DNA from: Phaeobacter italicus
Lineage (GTDB): Bacteria > Pseudomonadota > Alphaproteobacteria > Rhodobacterales > Rhodobacteraceae
Direction: 5' to 3'
Assembly (NCBI RefSeq): GCF_001258055.1
Contig: NZ_CVRM01000032.1
Location: 124,001 to 188,000 of the forward strand
DNA: 64,000 nt
Below are positions 35,855 to 45,256 of the stretch, piece by piece. The position numbers were made by a program, and so were the translations under genes. How positions within the stretch are numbered: the stretch's first letter is position 1; each line of letters begins with the position of its first letter. The notes under the pieces are model-generated. The model was given only the letters and a program-made list of their open reading frames with translations. It was not told where the DNA came from and made no database searches.

Positions 35855-38491
35855 TCAGTCGATCGCTTCCTTGAGCCGGTACAGGGCTTCCAGGGCTTCG
35901 CGCGGGGACAGGTCATCCGGGTGGATTTCCGACAACAGCTTTTCCACGGGGGAGGGGCCTGCCGCCGGACGAGGCTGTGGCGCAGGTGCGGCAGCAAACA
36001 ATGGCAAATCGTCGATCTGGATTTTTCCGCCGCCGCTGCGGCTTCCTTCTTCCAGCATGTCGAGCACATCGCGCGCTCTGGCGACGACGCTGGCGGGGAG
36101 GCCGGCAAGCTGAGCGACCTGCACCCCGTAGGATCGATCTGCGGCCCCCTTCTTGACCTCGTGCAGGAAGATCACCTCGCCCTCCCATTCCTTGACGGAT
36201 ACGGTGGCGTTTTCCACGCCGGCGAGTTTGCCGGCGAGCTGGGTCAGTTCGTGGTAGTGGGTCGCAAACAAGGCCCGCGCGCGGTTGACCTCGTGCAGAT
36301 GTTCGAGCGTTGCCCAAGCGATGGACAGACCGTCGTAGGTGGCCGTGCCACGGCCGATCTCGTCGAGAATAACCAAGGCCCGATCATCTGCCTGATTGAG
36401 AATTGCAGCGGTTTCCACCATTTCGACCATGAAGGTCGACCGTCCGCGGGCAAGGTCATCAGAGGCGCCAACGCGGCTGAAAAGCTGGCTGATGAGTCCG
36501 ATATGGGCCTTGTCGGCGGGAACGTAGCTGCCCATCTGAGCCAAAAGCGCGATCAGGGCGTTCTGGCGCAGAAAGGTCGATTTACCAGCCATGTTGGGAC
36601 CGGTTAGCAGCCAGACCGCGGCCGCACCGTCATTGGCGGTCAAGCCACAATCATTTGCCACGAATGCGTTGCCGCCCTGCTGGCGCAGCGCCTGTTCCAC
36701 GACTGGATGGCGTCCACCGGTGATGTCAAAGGCACGGGAATTGTCGACAGTCGGGCGTTGCCAGTTTTCACCGCGGGCGAGATCACCCAATGCCGTAACG
36801 AGATCCAGTTCAGCCAATCCGCGCGCCGCCCCGTTCAGAGCCCCCGCTTCGGCCAGAATAGCGTCTGAAAGCCTTGTGTAGAGCCGTTTTTCAATCTCAA
36901 GCGCAAGGTTGCCAGCATTGAGGATCCGGGTTTCGATCTCGCTCAGCTCTACGGTGGTGAAACGCACCTGGTTCGCCGTGGTCTGACGGTGGATATATGT
37001 CTCTGACAGAGGAGCAGAGAGCATTTTTTCAGCGTGTGTGGCGGTGGTTTCGATGAAGTAGCCCAGCACGTTGTTGTGCTTGATCTTCAATGAGGTGATG
37101 CCGGTGTGATCAGAGTATTTCTTTTGCAGTGCTGCAATCACGGATCGGCCTTCGTCGCGCAGGGTGCGGGCCTCGTCCAACTCGCTGTCGTAGCCTTCCG
37201 CGATGAAACCGCCATCGCGGGCCAAGAGTGGTGGCTCTGCGATCAGGGCTGCATCAAGTAGCGGCAGGAGCGCGTCGAAACCGGTCAGCGCGGTCAGTGC
37301 CTCGTGCAAAAGGGGCGGCATGTTCTGACCCGAGCAGAGGTCAGAGATCGCCTCGGCCTGGATCAATGTGTTGCGCACGGCTGCAAGATCGCGGGGTCCA
37401 CCGCGTTCCAGGGCGAGGCGCGACAACGCGCGATCAAGATCAGGTGTTTTGCGAAGCGCCGCGCGCAGATCAGAGGAGAGCTGGGTCTGCTCTACTGCAA
37501 AGTCGAGGGCTGCCAGCCGGGTCTGGATGACATCCAGATTTCGGGAAGGGCTGGAGAGACGTTGTTCCAAAAGCCGCGCGCCGGCCGGTGTGACCGTCCG
37601 ATCCACAACCGACAACAGCGAGCCGGCCCGACCCCCGCTAAGGGATCTGGTCAGTTCCAGATTGCGACGGGTGGCTGCATCGATCTGCACCACGCGGTCT
37701 TCGGCTTCCTGTACTGGGGGCTGGAGCAGCGGCAGTTTGCCTTTCTGGGTGATCTCAAGATAGTCGATCACGGCACCCATGGCGGAAATTTCAGCACGGC
37801 TGAAGGTGCCAAACGCTTCGAGGGTCGACACTTTGAACAGCTCGCAGACCCGTTTCTCGGCTGCGGTGCTGTCAAAGCTGGATTTCGCGAGTGGTGTGAG
37901 CGGGATCTGGTGATCGTCTGCGATCGGGCGCAGCTGGTCGAGACAGGGGCCGTCCGGCACCAAGAGCTCTGACGGGGCGAGGCGGGCGAGTTCGGGTGAG
38001 ACACGGACGCGGGCGATAGGCATCACGTGGAACGCACCGGTTGAAATATCTGCCCAGGCAATCGCCGCCTCATCGCGCAGTTCGCAATAGGCCGTGAGAA
38101 AGTTGTGCCGCCGGGCTTCCAGCAGGGAATCCTCGGTGATGGTGCCGGGGGTGACCAGCCGCACCACATCGCGTTTCACAACCGATTTGGATCCGCGTTT
38201 CTTGGCTTCAGCCGGGCTTTCCAGCTGCTCGCCAACTGCGACGCGAAATCCTTTTCGGATCAGGGTCAGCAGATAGCCTTCGGCGGAATGAACGGGCACG
38301 CCACACATCGGGATGTCATTGCCATCGTGCTTGCCCCGTTTGGTCAGCGCGATGTCCAGTGCTTCGGCAGCGTTTACGGCGTCCTCAAAGAACATCTCGT
38401 AGAAATCGCCCATGCGATAAAACAAGAGAGCATCCGGGTACTGCGCCTTGATGTCGAGGTATTGGGCCATCATGGGCGTGACTGTGGACAA
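35855..38491 (-). CDS. mutS: DNA mismatch repair protein MutS
   Basis: 878 residues. It recognises mismatches. The mismatch-contact motif FYRMGDFYEMF lies near residue 25. Walker A is GPNMAGKSTFLRQ and the Walker B region LVILDEIGRGTATYDG. The start used is a TTG with a GGAG seven bases upstream. An ATG at 38473 would shorten it by six residues and has no clear ribosome site. It is divergent from maeB. No mutL is in the window. Confidence 0.95.
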   Translation of the reverse strand: MSTVTPMMAQYLDIKAQYPDALLFYRMGDFYEMFFEDAVNAAEALDIALTKRGKHDGNDIPMCGVPVHSAEGYLLTLIRKGFRVAVGEQLESPAEAKKRGSKSVVKRDVVRLVTPGTITEDSLLEARRHNFLTAYCELRDEAAIAWADISTGAFHVMPIARVRVSPELARLAPSELLVPDGPCLDQLRPIADDHQIPLTPLAKSSFDSTAAEKRVCELFKVSTLEAFGTFSRAEISAMGAVIDYLEITQKGKLPLLQPPVQEAEDRVVQIDAATRRNLELTRSLSGGRAGSLLSVVDRTVTPAGARLLEQRLSSPSRNLDVIQTRLAALDFAVEQTQLSSDLRAALRKTPDLDRALSRLALERGGPRDLAAVRNTLIQAEAISDLCSGQNMPPLLHEALTALTGFDALLPLLDAALIAEPPLLARDGGFIAEGYDSELDEARTLRDEGRSVIAALQKKYSDHTGITSLKIKHNNVLGYFIETTATHAEKMLSAPLSETYIHRQTTANQVRFTTVELSEIETRILNAGNLALEIEKRLYTRLSDAILAEAGALNGAARGLAELDLVTALGDLARGENWQRPTVDNSRAFDITGGRHPVVEQALRQQGGNAFVANDCGLTANDGAAAVWLLTGPNMAGKSTFLRQNALIALLAQMGSYVPADKAHIGLISQLFSRVGASDDLARGRSTFMVEMVETAAILNQADDRALVILDEIGRGTATYDGLSIAWATLEHLHEVNRARALFATHYHELTQLAGKLAGVENATVSVKEWEGEVIFLHEVKKGAADRSYGVQVAQLAGLPASVVARARDVLDMLEEGSRSGGGKIQIDDLPLFAAAPAPQPRPAAGPSPVEKLLSEIHPDDLSPREALEALYRLKEAID

Positions 38492-38633
38492 AGTTCGGCT
38501 CCGTTTGTGGGGGATTTGATTGGCGCGACCTTACAAATCAGGCGACTGCGACGAAAGGTGAAAACGCAACTTCGTTGAGAAGGATCGCGCGCTGGGCTAT
38601 GACGCTTGGGAGAGAGAGAGGACACCACCCCCG

Positions 38634-40889
38634 ATGCCCAAAGCCAAGATTACCAACGAAGAGGCGCTTGCCTTCCACCTGGAGCCAACACCCGGCAAAT
38701 GGGAGATCAATGCGACGGTCCCCATGACCACGCAGCGCGATCTGTCGCTTGCCTATTCCCCCGGTGTTGCCGTCCCCTGCGAAGCGATCGCGGAAAACCC
38801 CGAAACAGCCTATGATTACACCAACAAGGGCAACCTGGTTGCGGTGATCTCCAACGGGACAGCTGTTCTGGGTCTTGGCAATTTGGGGGCGCTGGGCTCC
38901 AAGCCGGTGATGGAGGGCAAATCTGTCCTGTTCAAGCGGTTTGCCGATGTGAATTCCATCGATATTGAGCTGGATACCGAGGATCCGGATGAGTTCATCA
39001 AAGCCGTGCGTTTGATGGGTCCGACGTTTGGCGGCATCAATCTTGAGGATATCAAGGCGCCTGAATGTTTCATCATTGAACAGCGTCTCAAGGAAGAGAT
39101 GGATATTCCTGTCTTCCATGACGACCAGCACGGCACTGCTGTGATCTGTGCGGCGGGTTTGATCAACGCGCTGCATATTTCCGGCAAGAAGATCGAGGAT
39201 GTGAAGATCGTTCTCAATGGTGCGGGGGCCGCCGGCATTGCCTGCATTGAATTGCTGAAAGCGATGGGCGCCCGGCATGAGAACTGCATCGTCTGTGACA
39301 CCAAAGGGGTGATTTTCCAGGGCCGTACCGAGGGTATGAACCAGTGGAAATCAGCCCATGCTGTCAAGACTGAGCTGCGCACGCTGGAAGAGGCGATGAA
39401 GGATGCCGATGTGTTCCTTGGCGTTTCGGTCAAAGGGGCGGTTACGCAGGACATGGTGAAATCCATGGCCGACAATCCGGTGATCTTTGCCATGGCCAAC
39501 CCCGATCCGGAGATCACCCCGGAAGAAGCGCATGAAGTGCGCGTTGACGCCATCGTGGCCACCGGCCGGTCGGATTATCCGAACCAGGTCAACAACGTTC
39601 TGGGCTTTCCCTATTTGTTCCGGGGGGCGCTGGATATCCATGCCCGCGCCATCAACGACGAGATGAAGATTGCCTGTGCCCATGCGCTGGCGCGTCTTGC
39701 GCGTGAGGATGTTCCGGATGAGGTGGCGCTTGCCTATGGCAAATCCCTGTCCTTTGGGCGGGACTACATCATCCCGACCCCGTTTGACCCGCGTCTGATC
39801 CATCGCATCCCGCCGGCCGTTGCCAAGGCGGGAATGGACACTGGCGTTGCACGCCGTCCAATCATCGATATGGATGCCTATGAACATGGTCTGCGGGGAC
39901 GGATGGATCCGACGCAGTCGGTTCTGCGGGGCCTGAATGCCCGTGCTCGGGCAGCGCAGTCGCGGATGATTTTTGCCGAAGGAGATGATCCTCGTGTTCT
40001 GCGCGCGGCGGTGATGTATCAGCGCTCTGGTTTTGGTAAGGCGCTGGTTGTGGGGCGTCCGGATGATGTGCGCAGCAAACTGGACGCCGCCGGCATGGGG
40101 GATGCCGTGCGCGAGCTGGAGATCGTCAATGCTGCGAATACCCAGCATTTCGAGACCTACAAGGACTTTCTCTATAACCGGCTGAACCGCAAGGGGTTTG
40201 ACCGAAAGGACATTCACCGCCTGGTCGGTCGTGACAGGCACGTGTTTTCTGCCTTGATGCTGGCGCATGGTCATGGGGATGGTCTGGTCACTGGTGCAAC
40301 CCGCAAGTCGGCGCATGTTCTGGATCGGATCAACCACGTCTTTGACGCCGACGCCGATAACGGATCTGCAGGCGTGACCGCGCTGCTGCACAATGGCCGT
40401 ATCGTGTTGATCGGGGATACGCTGGTTCACGAATGGCCTGATGAGAATGATCTGGCCAACATTGCTGAACATGCCGCCGGTGTTGCCCGCCACATGGGGC
40501 TTGAGCCTCGCGTGGCTTTTGTCAGCTTCTCGACCTTTGGGTATCCGGTATCTGAGCGGGCCGAAAAGATGCATATCGCGCCCACCGTGCTTGATCAGCG
40601 CGGCGTTGATTTCGAATATGAAGGCGAGATGACGGTGGATGTGGCATTGAATGCCAAGGCGCAGGAAGCATATCCGTTCCAGCGCCTGACCGGTCCGGCC
40701 AATATTTTGATTGTTCCAGCCCGCCACTCAGCGTCGATTTCGGTCAAGCTGATGCAGGAAATGGGCGGTGCGACCGTTGTTGGCCCGATCTTGTCAGGGG
40801 TCGATAAGCCGATCCAGATCTGCTCTACCACGTCGACCGCAAATGACATTCTGAACATGGCGGTTCTGGCCGCCTGCAATATCGGGTGA
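38634..40889 (+). CDS. maeB: NADP-dependent malic enzyme with C-terminal phosphotransacetylase-like domain
   Basis: 751 residues, the two-domain MaeB type. The malic domain (1 to about 430) has YSPGVAVPCEAIAENP, the catalytic FHDDQHGTA and the NADP fold VLNGAGAAGIACIELL. The C-terminal half resembles phosphotransacetylase (MIFAEGDDPRVLRAA onward) and usually serves allosteric regulation by acetyl-CoA rather than catalysis. It makes pyruvate and NADPH from malate. rbsK follows after 4 bases. Confidence 0.94.
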   Translation: MPKAKITNEEALAFHLEPTPGKWEINATVPMTTQRDLSLAYSPGVAVPCEAIAENPETAYDYTNKGNLVAVISNGTAVLGLGNLGALGSKPVMEGKSVLFKRFADVNSIDIELDTEDPDEFIKAVRLMGPTFGGINLEDIKAPECFIIEQRLKEEMDIPVFHDDQHGTAVICAAGLINALHISGKKIEDVKIVLNGAGAAGIACIELLKAMGARHENCIVCDTKGVIFQGRTEGMNQWKSAHAVKTELRTLEEAMKDADVFLGVSVKGAVTQDMVKSMADNPVIFAMANPDPEITPEEAHEVRVDAIVATGRSDYPNQVNNVLGFPYLFRGALDIHARAINDEMKIACAHALARLAREDVPDEVALAYGKSLSFGRDYIIPTPFDPRLIHRIPPAVAKAGMDTGVARRPIIDMDAYEHGLRGRMDPTQSVLRGLNARARAAQSRMIFAEGDDPRVLRAAVMYQRSGFGKALVVGRPDDVRSKLDAAGMGDAVRELEIVNAANTQHFETYKDFLYNRLNRKGFDRKDIHRLVGRDRHVFSALMLAHGHGDGLVTGATRKSAHVLDRINHVFDADADNGSAGVTALLHNGRIVLIGDTLVHEWPDENDLANIAEHAAGVARHMGLEPRVAFVSFSTFGYPVSERAEKMHIAPTVLDQRGVDFEYEGEMTVDVALNAKAQEAYPFQRLTGPANILIVPARHSASISVKLMQEMGGATVVGPILSGVDKPIQICSTTSTANDILNMAVLAACNIG

Positions 40890-40893
40890 ACTG

Positions 40894-41766
40894 ATGGCAA
40901 TCTGGAATCTGGGCTCTATCAATGCCGACATGATCTATGCACTGCCGCATATGCCGCAGCCGGGGGAAACCCTCGCTGCGGATGGGTTGGAGCAGTTTCT
41001 GGGCGGGAAGGGTGCGAATATGTCGGTCGCAGCCGCCCGCGCAGGCAGTCATGTCTGCCACCTTGGGGCGATTGGTCCCGAAGGGGCCTGGGCAGTCACG
41101 CGGATGTTGGAATATGGCGTGGATACACGCCATATCGCGCGGCTTGATGTGCCGACCGGTCACGCGATCATCGCTGTTGATCCCAGCGGTGAAAACCAGA
41201 TCATCCTGTTTCCCGGCGCGAACCGTCAGATCACCGAGGATCAGGTTGGCGCCGCCTTGTCCAGTGCCAGTGCCGGGGACATTCTGGTTATGCAGAACGA
41301 AACAAACATGCAGGCCGAGGCGGCCCGGATGGGACGGGACCTGGGGCTGAAGGTCGCCTATGCAGCGGCGCCCTTTAATGCTGAAGCGGTGCAGGCTGTT
41401 TTGCCCTATCTCGATTATCTGTTTCTCAATGAGGTCGAGGCAGAGCAGCTTCAGCAGGCGACAGGCAAGACAGCTGATGCGCTTGGCGTGGCAGATGTCA
41501 TTGTGACCCTTGGGTCAAAAGGTGCGCGCCACTACGACACGAAGGCGGGCACGATGCAGGAGGTTGCGGCCCATAAGGTGACGCCAGTGGATACAACCGG
41601 CGCAGGCGATACCTTTACGGGCTATGTGCTTGCCTCGTTGGATCGGGGGTTGCCGATGGCGCAAGCGTTGGCCCAGGCAAACCGTGCAGCGGCGCTGATG
41701 GTAACGCGCAAGGGGACCGCAGATGTGATCCCTGATCTGAAAGAGGTCCAGGACGCCACGTTCTGA
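40894..41766 (+). CDS. PfkB-family sugar kinase, ribokinase-like
   Basis: 290 residues. The ribokinase pattern is clear: LGSINADMIYALPHMPQPGE at the N-terminus, the GGKGANMSVAAARAG substrate loop, and the ATP/anion-hole motif DTTGAGDTFTGY with its catalytic aspartate. Ribose is the likeliest substrate, but related PfkB kinases cannot be excluded because no ribose transporter is nearby. Probably co-transcribed with maeB. Confidence 0.85.
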   Translation: MAIWNLGSINADMIYALPHMPQPGETLAADGLEQFLGGKGANMSVAAARAGSHVCHLGAIGPEGAWAVTRMLEYGVDTRHIARLDVPTGHAIIAVDPSGENQIILFPGANRQITEDQVGAALSSASAGDILVMQNETNMQAEAARMGRDLGLKVAYAAAPFNAEAVQAVLPYLDYLFLNEVEAEQLQQATGKTADALGVADVIVTLGSKGARHYDTKAGTMQEVAAHKVTPVDTTGAGDTFTGYVLASLDRGLPMAQALAQANRAAALMVTRKGTADVIPDLKEVQDATF

Positions 41767-41796
41767 TGCAGAGCCAAAACCAGACATGAACACACC

Positions 41797-41825
41797 AAAA
41801 AGGGCGCGGGTTTACCGCGCCCTTT
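41797..41825 (-). terminator. Terminator of msrA (possibly shared with rbsK)
   Basis: 11-bp perfect stem AAAGGGCGCGG / CCGCGCCCTTT with loop GTTTA. The T run is on the minus strand, so it suits msrA best. Confidence 0.7.
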
Positions 41826-41846
41826 CAGGTACTGTTCCGGGTGCTC

Positions 41847-42512
41847 TTAGTGCCCTTTGGCAAAAGGTGCGGCATCGCCCCAAAGTTGCGCGACGCGCGC
41901 ATCACGGCCGCAGGCTGCGCGATAGCGTTTGTAGGCCTCTGACTGACGTTTCGGGCCAAAGCGGGTGAAAACCAGTTTTGTACCCTTGTAGTAGTCTTGG
42001 TGATAGGCCTCTGCCGGATAAAACCGGCCTGCGTTCAGAATTGGGGTCACGATGGGTTGCCCAAGATCCGCTTGCGCCTGAGCCTTTGCAGCTTCGGCAA
42101 GAGACTTTTCGCCCTTGTTAGAGACGAATATGGCGGTGCGGTAGCTGTCGCCACGGTCACAGAACTGACCACCAGGGTCTGTTGGGTCAACCGATCGCAG
42201 AAAGAGGTTCAGCAGGTGTGCGCGGGTGACCTGTGTGGGATCAAAATGGATCTGGACCGCCTCATAATGGCCGGTGCCGCCGCCTGTCACCTGTTTATAG
42301 GTCGGGGACTCGGTTGTGCCGCCAGTGTAGCCGGAAATAACAGAGCGCACGCCATCAACGCCTTCGAAGTCGCTTTCTACACACCAGAAACACCCGCCTG
42401 CGACAGTCAGGGTCTCTGTGGTCTGTGCGTGGGCCTCATGCCCCTTGAGTGCGGCTGCGAGCAGCATGAAAAGGGTCAGGAAAATCGGTTTCACGGTATC
42501 TTTGGAACGCAT
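41847..42512 (-). CDS. msrA: Exported peptide-methionine (S)-S-oxide reductase MsrA
   Basis: 221 residues from the ATG at 42512, which has GGAGG five bases upstream. An ATG four codons earlier contains that ribosome site and is unlikely. A signal peptide (PIFLTLFMLLAAALKG...HAQ) precedes the enzyme, so it works in the periplasm. The active-site motif GGCFWC (C41) and GHYEAVQIHFDP are intact. MsrB is not next to it. Confidence 0.93.
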   Translation of the reverse strand: MRSKDTVKPIFLTLFMLLAAALKGHEAHAQTTETLTVAGGCFWCVESDFEGVDGVRSVISGYTGGTTESPTYKQVTGGGTGHYEAVQIHFDPTQVTRAHLLNLFLRSVDPTDPGGQFCDRGDSYRTAIFVSNKGEKSLAEAAKAQAQADLGQPIVTPILNAGRFYPAEAYHQDYYKGTKLVFTRFGPKRQSEAYKRYRAACGRDARVAQLWGDAAPFAKGH

Positions 42513-42616
42513 CTTGTCCTCCATTCAACGCTACCCTGACCCTAAGGGACGCGAGTCTCAATGCGGTGTCATCGTTTGTCACGGATAGGTGAGGATGGGT
42601 GAGGGGAAGTTACCGC

Positions 42617-42645
42617 TTGGAAATTGGATCCAATCCTTCTAGCGT
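42617..42645 (+). promoter_or_regulatory. Candidate promoter with palindromic operator
   Basis: TTGGAA (42617-42622), 17-base spacer, TAGCGT (42640-42645). The perfect palindrome ATTGGATCCAAT (42623-42634) fills the spacer just after the -35. This is a classic repressor position; the sequence looks like operators of GntR-type regulators, which is an inference. Confidence 0.45.
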
Positions 42646-42664
42646 GCCGCCACAGGAGGACCCC

Positions 42665-43573
42665 ATGAGCGAAAAAATGAGCACGCATCAGGCGCAGGAA
42701 GATCAGCGGAACGAAGACATCCTGATCTATCTGAACGGCGAAATCGTCCCCAAGGCAGAAGCGAAAGTCAGTGTCTATGACAGCGGTTTCATGCTTGGTG
42801 ATGGAGTCTGGGAGGGCCTGAGGCTCTACAATGGAACCTGGGCGTTTGTGGGGGAGCATCTGGACCGGCTGTTTGAAGCGGCCAAGGCGATTGATCTGGA
42901 TATCGGCAAGAGCCGGGACGAGGTAATGCAGGCGATCCTGGACACGCAGGCCGCGAACAACATGACCACAGATGCCCATGCCCGGCTGATGGTGACGCGG
43001 GGTGTGAAAACGCGGCCCTTCCAACATCCTTTGCTGTCGCAGCAGGGGCCGACTTTCACCATTATCATGGAACATTCCCGCCCGAACCTGCCGCGGCCGA
43101 TCCGTCTTGCGACGGTGCCGCATCTGCGGGGCCTGCCGATGACCCAGGATCCCAAGCTGAACTCACACTCCAAACTGAACTGCATTCTTGCCTGTATCGC
43201 CGCTGAGAAAGCCGGTGCTGATGAAGGTCTGATGCTGGATGTGAATGGGTTTGTGAATACGACCAACGCCTGTAACTTCTTCATCGTCCGCAAGGGGGAA
43301 GTTTGGACCTCGACCGGTGATTACTGCATGAACGGGATCACCCGGCAAAAGGTGATCGATCTGTGTCGTGCCAACGATATCCCGGTGTTTGAACGGAATT
43401 ATTCCCTTGTCGATACATATGGCGCTGACGAGGCGTTTCTGACGGGCACGTTTGGGGCGCAGACGCCCGTGGGAGAAATTGACGGCCGGCAGATCGGTGA
43501 TGGTCAGATGGGTCCGATGACAGAGCGGATCCGAGGGTTGTACAAGGACCTGATCGCGCAGGAGTGTGCCTGA
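42665..43573 (+). CDS. Class IV PLP-dependent aminotransferase (branched-chain or D-amino acid type)
   Basis: 302 residues from the ATG at 42665 with AGGAGGA upstream. The fold-type IV signature is present: VYDSGFMLGDGVWEGLRLY near the N-terminus, the PLP lysine in NSHSKLN, and the phosphate-binding loop CNFFIVRKGEVWT...GITRQKVIDL. Length and motifs fit branched-chain or D-amino acid aminotransferases but do not settle the substrate. The next gene overlaps it (TGATG). Confidence 0.85.
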   Translation: MSEKMSTHQAQEDQRNEDILIYLNGEIVPKAEAKVSVYDSGFMLGDGVWEGLRLYNGTWAFVGEHLDRLFEAAKAIDLDIGKSRDEVMQAILDTQAANNMTTDAHARLMVTRGVKTRPFQHPLLSQQGPTFTIIMEHSRPNLPRPIRLATVPHLRGLPMTQDPKLNSHSKLNCILACIAAEKAGADEGLMLDVNGFVNTTNACNFFIVRKGEVWTSTGDYCMNGITRQKVIDLCRANDIPVFERNYSLVDTYGADEAFLTGTFGAQTPVGEIDGRQIGDGQMGPMTERIRGLYKDLIAQECA

Positions 43574-44286
43574 TGCGAATTGCCATGTGGTCAGGGCCGC
43601 GCAACCTCTCGACGGCGATGATGTACGCCTTTGGCAACCGGGGCGACTGCGCGGTTGTGGATGAGCCGTATTATGCGGCTTATCTGGCGATGACGGGACT
43701 GAATCATCCCATGCGGGCCGAGGTGCTGGACAGCCAGCCCCAGGACCCGGAAAAAGTCGCCGCAGCCCTATTGGGCCCGGTTCCCGCAGCAAAGCCGTTT
43801 TACTATCAAAAGCACATGACGCAGCACATGATTGATGGTGTGCCGCGGGACTGGATGCGGGAGGTGACGAATGTCTTTCTGATCCGCCATCCCGCCCGTG
43901 TTATCGCATCCTACGGCGCGAAACGGGAGAATCCGACGTTAGAGGATATCGGATTTCGTCAGCAGGCAGAGCTGTTTGATCTGGTGGCAAGCTGGGGGCA
44001 GAAGCCCGTTGTGATCGACAGTCATGACATTCGCGAGGATCCGGCTGGGAAACTGGAACAGTTGTGCGATGCGATTGGCGTGCCCTTTTCGCCAAAAATG
44101 CTCAGCTGGCCGCAGGGAGGGCACAAGGATGACGGTGTTTGGGCCGCGCATTGGTATGGCGCGGTCTGGCAATCAACGGGGTTCGCTGGACCTGAGGGGC
44201 CGCTGCCGGAGGTGCCGGAGCATCTTCAGTCGGTGCTGGAAGACGCCCTGCCGTTTTACGAGCGCCTGAAAGCCGTCAAGATCTGA
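43573..44286 (+). CDS. Sulfotransferase-like P-loop protein paired with the aminotransferase
   Basis: 237 residues. The N-terminus IAMWSGPRNLSTAMMYAFGN resembles the PAPS 5'-phosphosulfate loop of sulfotransferases and VFLIRHPARVIASY resembles the 3'-phosphate site with its RxP/S pattern. There is no signal peptide. It is translationally coupled to the class IV aminotransferase. From memory, some plant proteins annotated as branched-chain-aminotransferase-like fuse these two domain types, which would support a joint pathway. The acceptor is unknown and a non-sulfotransferase role is possible. Confidence 0.7.
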   Translation: MRIAMWSGPRNLSTAMMYAFGNRGDCAVVDEPYYAAYLAMTGLNHPMRAEVLDSQPQDPEKVAAALLGPVPAAKPFYYQKHMTQHMIDGVPRDWMREVTNVFLIRHPARVIASYGAKRENPTLEDIGFRQQAELFDLVASWGQKPVVIDSHDIREDPAGKLEQLCDAIGVPFSPKMLSWPQGGHKDDGVWAAHWYGAVWQSTGFAGPEGPLPEVPEHLQSVLEDALPFYERLKAVKI

Positions 44287-44291
44287 GAGGC

Positions 44292-44352
44292 AGGGGGCGC
44301 TGCCCCCTCACGCCTGCGGCGTTCACCCCCGGAGTATTTGGAGAAAGATGAC
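44292..44352 (+). repeat. Interspersed element, copy B
   Basis: Hairpin AGGGGGC/GCCCCCT (44292-44308), GCCTGCGGCG, TTCACCCCCG, then the core AGTATTTGGAGAAAGATGAC (44333-44352). It lies between two convergent genes, so the start-like core is not used as a start here. Confidence 0.65.
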
Positions 44353-44359
44353 GGGCAGG

Positions 44360-44644
44360 TCAGCCGATCAGCTTGCCTAGTTTCATGGCGACACCCATGT
44401 CGCCAGAGATTTTCAACTTGCCCATCATGACACCTGTCATAGGGTTGAGTTTTCCGGTCAGCAGTTTTTTCAGGTTATCGGTGCTGATGCGAATGGTGCA
44501 ATCGGTGTCGCGATCCGTTGTGCTGGCCGTGCCATCGGCAAGGACAATCACGCCGTCGTTGCCACAGTCGAATTTCAGGCTGCCGTCAAAGCTCTTGCCT
44601 TGGAGCCCGTCCTGAATGCCATTGGCCAATGATTGAAGTGGCAT
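44360..44644 (-). CDS. SCP2 sterol-binding domain protein
   Basis: 94 residues from the ATG with GGAGG four bases upstream. A longer frame has no ribosome site. The whole protein is an SCP2-like lipid-binding domain with the conserved tail KLLTGKLNPMTGVMMGKLKI and MKLGKLIG. It is cytoplasmic with no signal. The ligand is unknown; small SCP2 proteins are common in Rhodobacterales. Confidence 0.88.
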   Translation of the reverse strand: MPLQSLANGIQDGLQGKSFDGSLKFDCGNDGVIVLADGTASTTDRDTDCTIRISTDNLKKLLTGKLNPMTGVMMGKLKISGDMGVAMKLGKLIG

Positions 44645-44797
44645 GTGTCCTCCCCCGGATGTGCCATCTGCATGACGCCGAGGGTTAGGCAGGCGGAGAC
44701 TGTCGGGCAAGGGTGACCCAAGGGGAGGCTGCCAAAAACGCGCCGTTACTGGCACCAGAGCGGATCGGAGGGACTGCGCAGAGGGGGGCGCAGCTGA

Positions 44798-45256
44798 TCA
44801 GGCCAGGGCTTTGAGTGTCAGTGGACAGGGCTTGCCATCATAGAAGGTTGCAAGAATTGTCGAGAATTGCCTTGGGGCGTCAGGGACGGCTGCGAACAAC
44901 GTCATGGAAGAGCGCAGCTTTTTTGCATCCGTGTTGCCAAGGATGGCATCGGCCCCTTTGTCTGCGTGAGACAGCATCAGGTCGCTGACCTCAACCAGAC
45001 GGGTGCGCAATAGTTCGTGTTCAAGGTAGGCTTTGGCTTCGGCCAGGTCTTCGATACCGTAGAGCTGCGCCATATGCGATTGGCCGAGTTCGGCCAGTTG
45101 GGGAAAGACGAACCACATCCAGTGGCTCGTCTTTTTACCGTTTTTCAGTTCACTCAGAACATCCGCCCAGACGGTGTCCTGAGCCTCGACGAACATCTCG
45201 AGCTCTTCTGCGAAATCGTCTTCGAAGTCGCTGTCGATATCGTCGTAGTCGCTCAT
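44798..45256 (-). CDS. DUF1810 family protein
   Basis: 152 residues. After an acidic N-terminus (residues 1-22) comes the DUF1810 hallmark [19 protein letters not shown], then [17 protein letters not shown] and a C-terminal region with [18 protein letters not shown]. Function is unknown. It overlaps the argG end by 4 bases, so it is translated from the argG transcript. Confidence 0.88.
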   Translation of the reverse strand: MSDYDDIDSDFEDDFAEELEMFVEAQDTVWADVLSELKNGKKTSHWMWFVFPQLAELGQSHMAQLYGIEDLAEAKAYLEHELLRTRLVEVSDLMLSHADKGADAILGNTDAKKLRSSMTLFAAVPDAPRQFSTILATFYDGKPCPLTLKALA

